DNA from: an uncultured Oceanospirillaceae bacterium
GTDB taxonomy: Bacteria > Pseudomonadota > Gammaproteobacteria > Pseudomonadales > Balneatricaceae
DNA length: 64,000 nucleotides
NCBI GenBank assembly: GCA_913057435.1
Contig: CAJXNY010000001.1
Location: forward strand, 124,001-188,000
Reading direction: 5' to 3'
Made by a program: the position numbers and the translations under genes. This document shows, piece by piece, positions 56,841-64,000 of this stretch (position 1 is the first letter of the stretch; every line of letters starts with the position of its first letter). The notes below the pieces were generated by a model that ran no database searches, had not been told where the DNA came from, and saw only the letters and a list, made by a program, of their open reading frames with translations.

Positions 56841-56843
56841 ATT

Positions 56844-57368
56844 CTATAGGTTATCTAAGTACTCATCTACTTGTGATTGATTGTTAAACTCAATTACTTT
56901 TATACCTTTAGCTTCTACATGTTTTAATATTTTCGAATAATTCTTACGTTTTTGATGATATGTTTTTAAAACCCATAAGATAATTGAATCTCGACTAAAA
57001 AATGTTTGCTTGAAAGATTCAACATTACCTGCGAATAACATCTTTTTAGTTGCCGCTCGGTTAATTGAGCGTGTAATAGAGCGGTATAATACTAAACCAA
57101 AAGAATGATTAAGCCATATTATTTGTGTTGCTCTTGGCCAAACAATATCACGAGCAACTGAATAATTTCCATCAACAACCCAATAATCAGATGATACAGC
57201 TTTAGTTACTAAAGCTCTAAAATCATCGCCTGGTCTTTCTACCCAATTAGGTAACCAATGTAATTGATCTAATTCAATATATTCCACTTTATGTTTTTGA
57301 GCTAACCTTTGCGAAAATGTAGACTTACCACTACAACTAGAGCCAATAACTACTATACGTTCCATCAC
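56844..57368 (-). CDS. P-loop nucleoside/adenylate-kinase-like protein, AT-rich and probably acquired
   Basis: A 174-residue P-loop protein: Walker A 'IVVIGSSCSGKSTFSQRLA', then 'HKVEYIELDQLHWLPNW' (the DQLHW motif of the FlaR/'DNA topology modulation' adenylate-kinase-like family), 'WVVDGNYS' and 'IIWLNHSFGLVLYRSITRSI'. Function not established for the family. The gene is far more AT-rich than the rest of the window, and TGTTATGCAGA / TCTGCATAACA flank it as an 11-bp inverted repeat, which suggests a separate origin, possibly a gene cassette. Confidence 0.85.
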   Translation of the reverse strand: MMERIVVIGSSCSGKSTFSQRLAQKHKVEYIELDQLHWLPNWVERPGDDFRALVTKAVSSDYWVVDGNYSVARDIVWPRATQIIWLNHSFGLVLYRSITRSINRAATKKMLFAGNVESFKQTFFSRDSIILWVLKTYHQKRKNYSKILKHVEAKGIKVIEFNNQSQVDEYLDNL

Positions 57369-57423
57369 CTAATCTCTCATTGAACACTTGTCTGCATAAC
57401 AGCTTAATTGTATGCCGTCTCGC

Positions 57424-57618
57424 TTACACGGACGGAAAAATCGAGAAAGGAGTGATATAACTCTTTGATATATCGATACATTCTAAAGACATTTCACACT
57501 CTCCTCCCTGAGATTTCGAGAAACGCGTATATCTGGCTAATCGAGCCGATAAGAAACCGCGCCATTCGTTTTTAACTGTTTGATTTTTAACTGTTTGATT
57601 TTTAACATATCCACCCAT
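57424..57618 (-). CDS. Possible small protein of 64 residues
   Basis: MGGYVKNQTVKNQTVKNEWR then 'GFLSARLARYTRFSKSQGGE' and 'CEMSLECIDISKSY'. AGGTGG lies 5-6 nt before the ATG. It contains a perfect 15-bp tandem duplication (GTTAAAAATCAAACA twice) and a second ribosome-site/ATG pair inside. A LexA box lies about 70 bp upstream. No family recognised and composition is only weakly protein-like, so it may not be a gene. Confidence 0.3.
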   Translation of the reverse strand: MGGYVKNQTVKNQTVKNEWRGFLSARLARYTRFSKSQGGECEMSLECIDISKSYITPFSIFPSV

Positions 57619-57687
57619 TGATAACCACCTGTTCTGCTACGCCTTTAGTCTGGTTTTAAGCTGGCAAGTACAAATCCACCAAATATA

Positions 57688-57703
57688 CTGTATGCATATA
57701 CAG
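57688..57703. promoter_or_regulatory. LexA box (SOS operator) without an obvious target gene
   Basis: CTGTATGCATATACAG, preceded by TA, fits the gammaproteobacterial consensus CTGT-N8-ACAG and is a near-perfect palindrome. The nearest reading frames are the 64-codon frame at 57424-57618 (minus) and a four-codon ORF on the plus strand (ATGGGGTGGCGCTAA at 57706). Confidence 0.6.
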
Positions 57704-58006
57704 AAAATGGGGTGGCGCTAATGCGGTAAATTATTCCCACGTTTGATAAGAATTCCCCCTTCACTGATTAGCCAGCGGGTGTAAACAGGAGGTGTGTCTG
57801 GGCGAAAACATGATCATAAATCAACCACTTTGGCGCTAATTTCGGATGGTTTTCATCACTGAAAATAAGCGCATTTTAAATAATTTGGTGGCTGAAGATA
57901 GCTTCACAACAGACGCCCCTGGCTTTTCAGTCAGTCATCAATTCTGGCGTTCGATATGATGACAGCTGGATAAATATCATCAGTTATTAAGCAGGATCAG
58001 ACGGCT
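57704..58006. other. Gene-free stretch after the LexA box
   Basis: About 300 bp with no protein-like frame on either strand. TGGCGCTAAT occurs twice (around 57712 and 57829). It may be remains of a lost SOS-controlled or mobile gene, but I recognise nothing definite. Confidence 0.4.
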
Positions 58007-58225
58007 TTATTTAGATGGCAACTTAAGCCCGACAGATGTCATCGCACAGGAAAACAGCAGTACACCCCAGGGCCCATCAAACGCCGGTGCGCTGTCTGCA
58101 GCGACCAGATCAATAAGATTGAAAGCTAAGGTAAAAAAGCCGTAGTTCAGCAATAGAAGCAGCAAAATTCCTTTAATGCCATGTGTCAGCACTAACGCCC
58201 TTAAGTCCGAGTGAATATCCTTCAT
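58007..58225 (-). CDS. Small membrane protein, divergent from fagA
   Basis: A 72-residue protein with two hydrophobic helices ('GIKGILLLLLLNYGFFTLAF' and 'GPWGVLLFSCAMTSVGL'). ATG 58225 has an outstanding ribosome site, AGGAGGAGGT, 5 nt upstream, so it is chosen over the open ATG at 58411, which has none. It is divergent from fagA; the Fur box at 58422-58436 lies about 200 bp upstream, so iron control is possible. Family not recognised. Confidence 0.6.
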   Translation of the reverse strand: MKDIHSDLRALVLTHGIKGILLLLLLNYGFFTLAFNLIDLVAADSAPAFDGPWGVLLFSCAMTSVGLKLPSK

Positions 58226-58421
58226 TAATACCTCCTCCTGAGGTGTGTGAAATTCCCTGTTGTCCACCCAGCAGTCACAACCTGACTCTGCCATTTTCTT
58301 GTGGCCAAACCAGCCAGCGAGCAACAGTCCATCGACGAAAATCGACCATAACAACCAGCCAGACCGCGTACAACTTTCTTTCCAGTACAGAGTTCGTTGA
58401 CAAAAAGCCATTAAAAACGAA

Positions 58422-58436
58422 TGATAACGATTATCG
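58422..58436. promoter_or_regulatory. Fur box upstream of fagA-fumC
   Basis: TGATAACGATTATCG matches the 7-1-7 Fur consensus (TGATAAT-N-ATTATCA type) closely and contains a perfect GATAA-CGA-TTATC dyad. It ends 10 bp before the first fagA ATG. Confidence 0.85.
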
Positions 58437-58446
58437 TTAATAACTT

Positions 58447-58860
58447 ATGGATCTCACAATGAAGCATGCGCCTGCGACGTCCAGCCTTGTGGATGCCCAG
58501 CTTGACTACATTCTGGCTGAGTCACTGTTAAAGCGGCCAGGTTCTGATGGCCTCTCGCCGACACGGGTTCGGGCCTATATTGAACGTAGTATGGCGCTGG
58601 CTGATTACCTGTCCGGCAAAGCGCGTGAGAAGCAGTTGTTGCGCTCGCTGAAAAACCTGATCAACGGCGCGACTGACCCGCTGCACCCCCTGCTGTTTCG
58701 TCAGTATTGTCTGGACAATCTGAACCGGCCGTTGCTCAGGCTCAGCCGCATTTATCGACATAACCCTGACGGTCAGCGCTATCTCGACGCATTGAAGTAC
58801 GAATTGCATCTGATGCAGCGTTTCTGCTGCGCACCCAACCAGGAGGAAAGTTATGAGTAA
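58447..58860 (+). CDS. fagA: FagA (Fur-associated gene A)
   Basis: A 137-residue helical protein rich in Leu/Arg, with 'DAQLDYILAESLLKRPG' and 'LSRIYRHNPDGQRYLDALKY'. In Pseudomonas aeruginosa fagA precedes fumC in a Fur-repressed operon that also contains orfX and sodA/sodM; here the Fur box and the 8-bp overlap with fumC reproduce the first two genes. The molecular role of FagA is unknown. A second in-frame ATG at 58459 is possible. Confidence 0.8.
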   Translation: MDLTMKHAPATSSLVDAQLDYILAESLLKRPGSDGLSPTRVRAYIERSMALADYLSGKAREKQLLRSLKNLINGATDPLHPLLFRQYCLDNLNRPLLRLSRIYRHNPDGQRYLDALKYELHLMQRFCCAPNQEESYE

Positions 58861-60235
58861 GTTCCGCACGGAGTCAGACAGTATGGGCGCACTGGAGGTG
58901 CCGGTGGATGCACATTACGGTGCTCAGACGCAGCGGGCGGTTAACAACTTTCCGATCAGTGGCCAGCCCCTGCCAGCGCCCTTTATCCGTGCCCTGGCGC
59001 TGATCAAGCAGGCAGCAGCGGAAACCAACCTGCAGCTGGAGTTGCTGGATGAGCCCATTGCAACGGCGATCGTGGCTGTCTGCCAGCAGATCAGCGCTGG
59101 CCAGTATCGTGATCAGTTCCCGGTTGATGTGTTCCAGACCGGTTCTGGCACCAGCTCAAACATGAACATTAACGAAGTGGTCGCCACCCTGGCCTCTCGC
59201 CATAGTCAGCAAACCATCGATGCCAATGACCATGTCAATATGGGCCAGAGCTCCAACGATGTGATCCCCACCGCCATTCATGTCAGCGCGGCGATGGAGC
59301 TGGAACAGCAGCTGTTGCCTGCGCTGGAACATCTGCTGACCCGCATCCACAACAAATCGGCCAGCGTGGGCCAGGTGGTGAAAACCGGCCGTACGCATCT
59401 GATGGACGCCATGCCGGTGCGGCTGGAGCAAACCCTGCAAAGCTGGGCCGGGCAGATTGAACTGGCGATTGCCCGGTTGCGCGACACCCAGCCCCGCCTG
59501 CACCAGCTGGCGCAGGGCGGCACTGCCGTGGGCACCGGCATTAATGCCCACCCGGACTTCGCCGAGGCATTTGCTGTCCGCTTATCTGCGCTAACCGGTC
59601 TGTCGCTGACCTCTGCACCCTGCAAGTTCACCGCTCTGGCCACCCAGGACACCGCCGTTGAATTATCCGGTCAGCTCAAAGCCCTGGCCACCGGGCTGAT
59701 GAAAATCGCCAATGATCTGCGCTGGATGAACAGCGGGCCGCTGGCCGGGCTGGGGGAGATTGCACTGGAAGCGCTGCAACCCGGCTCGTCCATTATGCCG
59801 GGCAAGGTCAACCCGGTGATCCCGGAAGCGACCATGATGGCCGCCGCCCAGGTGATGGGCAACGACACGGCGATCTGTATCGGCGGTCAGCATGGTAATT
59901 TTGAGCTGAACGTCATGCTGCCGATGATTGCCAGTAATCTGTTGCACAGTGAAAAATTGCTGAGCAATACCGCCCGCCTGCTGGCCGACCGCGCCATCGC
60001 CACTTTCACCGTTAACGAGGCCAATGTGCAGCAAGCACTGGCGCGCAATCCTATTCTGGTCACAGCGCTGAACCCGATTATTGGTTACCAGAAAGCCGCC
60101 GAGATCGCCAAAAAAGCCTATGCATCAGGCCAGCCGATTATTGATGTGACACTTGCCGAAACCGACCTGAGCCGGGCGCAACTGGAACAACTGCTCGACC
60201 CTGCCAGGCTGACAGAAGGCGGCATACCAGATTAA
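58853..60235 (+). CDS. fumC: Class II fumarase FumC
   Basis: The iron-independent, oxidant-resistant fumarase of the TCA cycle (fumarate plus water to malate), a homotetramer. The 460 residues contain 'GTSSNMNINEVVA', 'GQSSNDVIPTAIH', 'TGRTHLMDAMPVRL' and the superfamily signature 'GSSIMPGKVNPV' (S318-loop). It starts with 'SKFRTESDSMGALEVP' as FumC does, right after a ribosome site GGAGG inside fagA. Behind the Fur box it would be induced under iron limitation, replacing iron-sulfur fumarases. The Pseudomonas sodA partner is not present downstream. Confidence 0.96.
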   Translation: MSKFRTESDSMGALEVPVDAHYGAQTQRAVNNFPISGQPLPAPFIRALALIKQAAAETNLQLELLDEPIATAIVAVCQQISAGQYRDQFPVDVFQTGSGTSSNMNINEVVATLASRHSQQTIDANDHVNMGQSSNDVIPTAIHVSAAMELEQQLLPALEHLLTRIHNKSASVGQVVKTGRTHLMDAMPVRLEQTLQSWAGQIELAIARLRDTQPRLHQLAQGGTAVGTGINAHPDFAEAFAVRLSALTGLSLTSAPCKFTALATQDTAVELSGQLKALATGLMKIANDLRWMNSGPLAGLGEIALEALQPGSSIMPGKVNPVIPEATMMAAAQVMGNDTAICIGGQHGNFELNVMLPMIASNLLHSEKLLSNTARLLADRAIATFTVNEANVQQALARNPILVTALNPIIGYQKAAEIAKKAYASGQPIIDVTLAETDLSRAQLEQLLDPARLTEGGIPD

Positions 60236-60387
60236 GGCAGCCAGCCCATACCCTTCGGTAATAACATCTATGTTAACCTGCCCTCGCCAATCTGGATGGC
60301 CGTGCATAGAGCAGTACGTTGTCTGTTGGGCCTTGGCCGACAGGCATCGCTGCAGGATTCAAACCAGGCAGATGACAGCAGATAATA

Positions 60388-61542
60388 ATGACTAACGAAG
60401 CGCATATTGCTGGTACCGGCACCGCCGTGCCTTACCCGATTTCTACTGAACAGTACCTGGCCCACGATCGTAAAATACGTGAGCATAACGGTCAGTCCGA
60501 ACACACCATCAAGATGATCGAGCGGCTGACTCTGGGGACGGGTATCCATACCCGCCACTACGTACACCCGCACTGGCTGCCGCAAGGTAAGCAACCCTCA
60601 GACTACCCGGATGCCGTAGATGTCTCTCTGAGTGAAGATATTTTCACCCCGCATGACTACATCCCGCCTTACCATGAACGGATGAAAGTGTTCCATGACA
60701 CTGCGGTGAAACTGGCGGTAAAAGCCGCGCGTAAAGCGCTGGCCGACTGGGGCGGTGATCCATCGCAGATCACCCACCTGATCACCACCTGCACCAGTGG
60801 CTGGAGTGAGCCGGGCATCGCCGTCGAGGTGATCCGCCAGCTGGGGCTGCCACTGGATTGCCAGAAAGCGGAACTCAACTTCAATGGCTGCTTCTGTGGT
60901 GCCACCTGCCTGCGCATGGCCCGCGATGCCGTACGCGGTGGTGATGCCAGTGGTGTGCTGGTGGTTGCCGTTGAAACCGCCTCCACCCACTATGATCTGA
61001 ACGCCACAGACACCTCCTCGCTGGTAGCACACTCGCTGTTTGCCGATGGTGCGGCAGCGGTAATTCTGGCCCCGCAAGGCCGCTGGAAGTACACCGGCAC
61101 CGGTATGTCACTGGTGCCTGACAGCACCGCGCTGCTGGGGCTTGATCCACCAAAATCACCGGAGCATAGCGCCTACCGGATGACGCTGGATAAAGGCGTA
61201 GGCCCGGCACTGGGCGGCTACCTGCAAAGTGAACGGGGCAGCAGCCTGCTCGACAAACTGGAAGCCAGTGGTGACGGCGTTAAGCCAGGCCTGGCGATCC
61301 ACCCGGGCGGGCCAAATATTCTGCACCATGTCGGTCAGGCATTTATGGCCCGTGGCTGGCAGGAAAACGCGCTGGAGCATTCCTACGATACCCTGCGCAG
61401 CGTCGGTAACCTGGGCGCGGCCGCCATGCTGTTTGTGCTGGCACGTAATCTGGAAAAGGTAAAAGAAGACAAGCTGATCACCATGGCCTTCGGCCCGGGC
61501 GTCACCATTGAGTGGGCAACCCTGGAACGGGCTGACACTTAA
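60388..61542 (+). CDS. Type III polyketide synthase
   Basis: A 384-residue thiolase-fold ketosynthase. The Cys-His-Asn triad is visible: nucleophile Cys in 'NFNGCFCGATCLRMARD', His in 'AIHPGGPNILHHVGQAF' and Asn in 'SVGNLGAAAMLFVL' (the chalcone-synthase 'GNMSSACVLF' position). 'ITHLITTCTSGWSEPG' (chalcone synthase 'ITHLVFCTTSGVDMPG') and the end 'FGPGVTIEW' match as well. It is not FabH, which lacks 'GPGVTIE'. Such enzymes extend acyl-CoA starters with malonyl-CoA to resorcinols, pyrones or naphthol. No tailoring genes are adjacent; it is 152 bp after fumC. Confidence 0.87.
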   Translation: MTNEAHIAGTGTAVPYPISTEQYLAHDRKIREHNGQSEHTIKMIERLTLGTGIHTRHYVHPHWLPQGKQPSDYPDAVDVSLSEDIFTPHDYIPPYHERMKVFHDTAVKLAVKAARKALADWGGDPSQITHLITTCTSGWSEPGIAVEVIRQLGLPLDCQKAELNFNGCFCGATCLRMARDAVRGGDASGVLVVAVETASTHYDLNATDTSSLVAHSLFADGAAAVILAPQGRWKYTGTGMSLVPDSTALLGLDPPKSPEHSAYRMTLDKGVGPALGGYLQSERGSSLLDKLEASGDGVKPGLAIHPGGPNILHHVGQAFMARGWQENALEHSYDTLRSVGNLGAAAMLFVLARNLEKVKEDKLITMAFGPGVTIEWATLERADT

Positions 61543-61551
61543 TAACCGGCA

Positions 61552-61590
61552 ATAAAAAACCACCGTCAGGGGTAACCCCGGCGGCGGTTT
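61552..61590 (-). terminator. Terminator between the PKS gene and nhaA
   Basis: An imperfect long hairpin (AAACC...GGTTT outside, GGGG-TAA-CCCC inside) with a run of six T on the minus strand, so it mainly ends nhaA; the PKS gene is convergent. Confidence 0.75.
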
Positions 61591-61633
61591 GTCTGACAGC
61601 TCAGCCTGAAAGTGAGGGGCTGCGGATAAGAAC

Positions 61634-62824
61634 TTACGCCGTCGCCGGTGAGGGTTTACCCAAGCTTTTACATAACACCAGGAAGCCGAGTACACCGGAC
61701 ACCAGTGAGCCCAGCAGAATGCCCAGTCGCTCATCAAACAGCATCCCGGTTGAGGTGTCTCCAAACGCCAGCGAGCCAATAAACAGACTCATGGTGAAAC
61801 CGATCCCGCACAGGGCCGACACCCCGAACAGCGTCGTCCAGCTGCAACCTGCAGGCAATGGCGCCAGCTGATAACGCACCGCCAGCCAGCAACAGCCAAA
61901 CACACCCACCACCTTACCCACCAGCAAGCCCAGCGCGATCCCCAGCGAGACCGGGTGCAGCAGCTGTTCCATGCCAACACCCGACAAATCAATACCGGTA
62001 TTGGCGAAAGCAAACAGGGGCAGAATAAAAAACGCCACAAAGCTGTGCAGATCATGCTCCAGCTCTTTCAACGGCTCGCCACCATGGCGACCCTTCATCG
62101 GAATAAAGAACGCCGCCAGCACCCCGGCCAGCGTCGAGTGAACGCCAGATTTGAGCATCGCCGCCCACATCACCACCGCCACCGTGATATAGAGCACCTT
62201 GGACTCTACCTTCAGGGCATTAAGCAGCATCAGCACAGGCACACAACAGGCCACCACCACCAGCGAGAACAATGACAACTCTTCGGTGTAGAACAGGGCA
62301 ATAATCACAATGGCCCCGATATCATCGAAGATCGCCAGTGAGATCAGGAACACCTTCAGTGACGTCGGCACCCGGGAGCCCAGCAGCATCAATACACCCA
62401 GCGCAAAGGCGATATCCGTGGCGGCTGGAATCGCCCAGCCGGTCATAGCAAAGCCATCACTGTAATTAAAGGCGGTATAAACCAGTGCCGGGGCCAGCAT
62501 GCCGCCCATAGCACCAATGCCTGGCAGGATAATATTACGTCGGTCGGCCAGCTCGCCGTCGACCAGTTCGCGCTTAAGTTCCAGTCCGACCAGAAAGAAG
62601 AACACTGCCATCAGGCCATCGTTAATCCACAACAACAGTGGTTTGGCGATCTCAAAGGTACCAATGCGCACTGCCACCGGCGTGTCCAGCAACAGCTGGT
62701 GGAACCCCGCCAGCGGTGAGTTGGCAATCAGAATGGTGATCAGCGTGACCGCCATCAACACTAGCCCACCGGCGGATTCCATTCTGAAAAAATGTCGCGC
62801 CCAGTTTGTCATTGCCGCTACCAT
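61634..62824 (-). CDS. nhaA: Na+/H+ antiporter NhaA
   Basis: An electrogenic antiporter, about 12 helices and 396 residues. Signatures: 'LLLWINDGLMAVFFFLVGLELKREL', more exactly the motifs WINDGLMAVFF and VGLELKREL, and the catalytic aspartate region 'GWAIPAATDIAFALGVLMLL' (ATDIAFALG with the Asp pair neighbourhood 'IFDDIGAIVI'). The frame opens at 62899, but ATG 62824 has GTGAGG 6 nt upstream and starts 'VAAMTNWARHFFRMESAGG', the natural N-terminus. It probably handles sodium and alkaline pH for a marine organism. Confidence 0.94.
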   Translation of the reverse strand: MVAAMTNWARHFFRMESAGGLVLMAVTLITILIANSPLAGFHQLLLDTPVAVRIGTFEIAKPLLLWINDGLMAVFFFLVGLELKRELVDGELADRRNIILPGIGAMGGMLAPALVYTAFNYSDGFAMTGWAIPAATDIAFALGVLMLLGSRVPTSLKVFLISLAIFDDIGAIVIIALFYTEELSLFSLVVVACCVPVLMLLNALKVESKVLYITVAVVMWAAMLKSGVHSTLAGVLAAFFIPMKGRHGGEPLKELEHDLHSFVAFFILPLFAFANTGIDLSGVGMEQLLHPVSLGIALGLLVGKVVGVFGCCWLAVRYQLAPLPAGCSWTTLFGVSALCGIGFTMSLFIGSLAFGDTSTGMLFDERLGILLGSLVSGVLGFLVLCKSLGKPSPATA

Positions 62825-63085
62825 AGTCATCCTCACAGATTCACCAGACACCAGGTTGTTCATACCCCTGCTAAATTTAGCTGACAATTTACCTACCAAT
62901 ATAGATCAACCGCTCTCGCAGTGGCCGACACTGAGGTGGCACCGGGCTATCGCCCATGCCGCAGCAACCCGTCTGCGGGGGTCTGCCCATCGCTCATCGT
63001 TAAACAATGGTAATCTTGTGCCAGGGTTTCCAGCGGCCTGATCAGGCCCTATCCGCCTCGATTCAACCTTCACAAGGGCGACGAA

Positions 63086-64000
63086 ATGTTCTCCGTGTTG
63101 CAAAACCGCACCTACCGCCAGCTGTTTCTGGCCCAGATAATTGCCCTGATCGGCACCGGTCTGGCCACTGTCGCGCTGGGCCTGAAAGCCTTTGAACTGG
63201 CCGGGGCCAACGCCGGGGCCGTGCTAGGCACCGCGCTGGCGATTAAAATGCTGGCCTATATCAGCATCGCGCCACTGGCCAGTGCCATCACCGGCCTGCT
63301 ACCCCGTCGCGCCCTGCTGATCAGCCTGGACCTTATCCGCGCCAGCGTGGCCCTGCTCTTGCCGTTTGTGGATGAAATCTGGCAGATCTATCTACTCATC
63401 TTCCTGCTGCAGTCGGCCTCGGCGGCGTTTACCCCCACCTTCCAGGCCAGCATTCCCGATATTCTGCCCGACGAGAAGGACTACACCCGCGCCCTGTCAC
63501 TGTCACGGCTGGCCTATGATCTGGAAAATATTATCAGCCCGCTGCTGGCCGCCGCCCTGCTGACGGTGTTCAGCTTTCACAGCCTGTTTAATGGCACGGT
63601 ACTGGGGTTTTGTGGCTCAGCTTTGCTGGTGCTGTCGGTCAGCCTGCCCAGCCCGACGGCAGACACCAGCCGCAGCTTTGCCCAGCGCGCCACGCTGGGA
63701 CTGCGCATTTTCCTGGCGACGCCACGTTTACGAGGGCTACTGGCATTAAACCTGGTAGTGGCCAGCGCCAGCGCCATGGTGATTGTGAATACGGTGGTAC
63801 TGGTGCAGAGCCGCTTTGGCCTGAGCGAACAGGCCACCGCCTGGGCATTCGCGGCCTTTGGTGCTGGGTCGATGCTGATTGCACTGCTGATGACAAAACT
63901 GAGTGACCGGCTGACGACCCGCAGCCTGATGCTGGCCGGAGCGGTACTGGTATGTTGCGGCTTACTGGCCGGGCTGTTGATTGACAGTTACAACGCCCTG
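63086..64000 (+). CDS. MFS transporter, N-terminal part (runs off the window)
   Basis: Open from ATG 63086 (GGG 8 nt upstream) to the window end, 305 codons without a stop. Helices appear at about residues 14-36 (FLAQIIALIGTGLATVALGL), 50-70 and onward, with the loop 'LLPRRALLISLDLIRASVAL' between helices 2 and 3. This resembles the drug/enterobactin-exporter-like MFS group of putative efflux pumps. Substrate unknown; the C-terminal helices are outside the window. Confidence 0.85.
   Translation, partial: MFSVLQNRTYRQLFLAQIIALIGTGLATVALGLKAFELAGANAGAVLGTALAIKMLAYISIAPLASAITGLLPRRALLISLDLIRASVALLLPFVDEIWQIYLLIFLLQSASAAFTPTFQASIPDILPDEKDYTRALSLSRLAYDLENIISPLLAAALLTVFSFHSLFNGTVLGFCGSALLVLSVSLPSPTADTSRSFAQRATLGLRIFLATPRLRGLLALNLVVASASAMVIVNTVVLVQSRFGLSEQATAWAFAAFGAGSMLIALLMTKLSDRLTTRSLMLAGAVLVCCGLLAGLLIDSYNAL

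Noticed and set aside
58226-58411. 62-codon upstream extension of the small membrane protein gene
   Set aside because: Has no ribosome site at its ATG, while ATG 58225 has AGGAGGAGGT.

Overview
The window looks like a chromosomal segment of a marine gammaproteobacterium of the Oceanospirillales/Pseudomonadales type. The main evidence is the minus-strand order usg/asd-like, fimV, truA, trpF, trpB, trpA, accD, folC, dedD (SPOR), cvpA, purF, metZ. This combines the Pseudomonas-type fimV-truA-trpF-accD-folC-cvpA-purF-metZ neighbourhood with trpBA placed between trpF and accD. A fagA-fumC pair behind a Fur box points the same way. Genus assignment is inference; no rRNA or tRNA gene was seen.

Layout. 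0-4 kb: end of a small heat-shock gene, a chemoreceptor, and divergent dusC/thpR. 4-19.4 kb: the conserved housekeeping cluster, all on the minus strand, ending with a giant acidic FimV that carries two exact tandem repeat arrays and an aspartate-semialdehyde dehydrogenase paralogue whose catalytic cysteine is serine. 19.5-25.7 kb: an OFA-type MFS transporter with a sigma-54 promoter, a cache-type sensor kinase and an NtrC-type activator, which read as one regulatory unit, then a TrmK-like methyltransferase. 25.8-36.9 kb: periplasmic rhodanese, second chemoreceptor, a ureohydrolase/LysR/TRAP-binding-protein group sharing a DNA motif, a secreted DUF255 protein, a YjiH-type membrane protein and RhlE. 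37-51.4 kb: transporters, KatG with a hydrophobic N-terminus, redox enzymes with their LysR and MerR regulators, an AraC regulator, a secreted five-repeat protein, and a divergent metallo-hydrolase/LysR pair.

51.4-57.7 kb is a mobile-element graveyard. It holds a decayed REP-associated (RAYT) transposase fused to the tail of an ABC-F gene, a truncated IS66 transposase, an intact RAYT bounded by inverted 17-bp repeats, a truncated ISAs1 transposase and more copies of the same 17-bp repeat. An Amt-family transporter lacking both pore histidines sits inside it. An AT-rich P-loop kinase gene follows, flanked by an 11-bp inverted repeat and an attC-like palindrome, with an isolated consensus LexA box nearby.

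57.7-64 kb: a Fur box between a small membrane protein and fagA-fumC, a stand-alone type III polyketide synthase, nhaA, and the start of an MFS transporter cut by the window edge.

The most unusual items are the histidine-less Amt homologue, the repeat-bounded RAYT unit whose repeat sits exactly at the truncation points of two different insertion sequences, the serine-substituted Asd paralogue, the lone type III PKS and the five-repeat secreted protein. All functional calls rest on reading motifs by eye.
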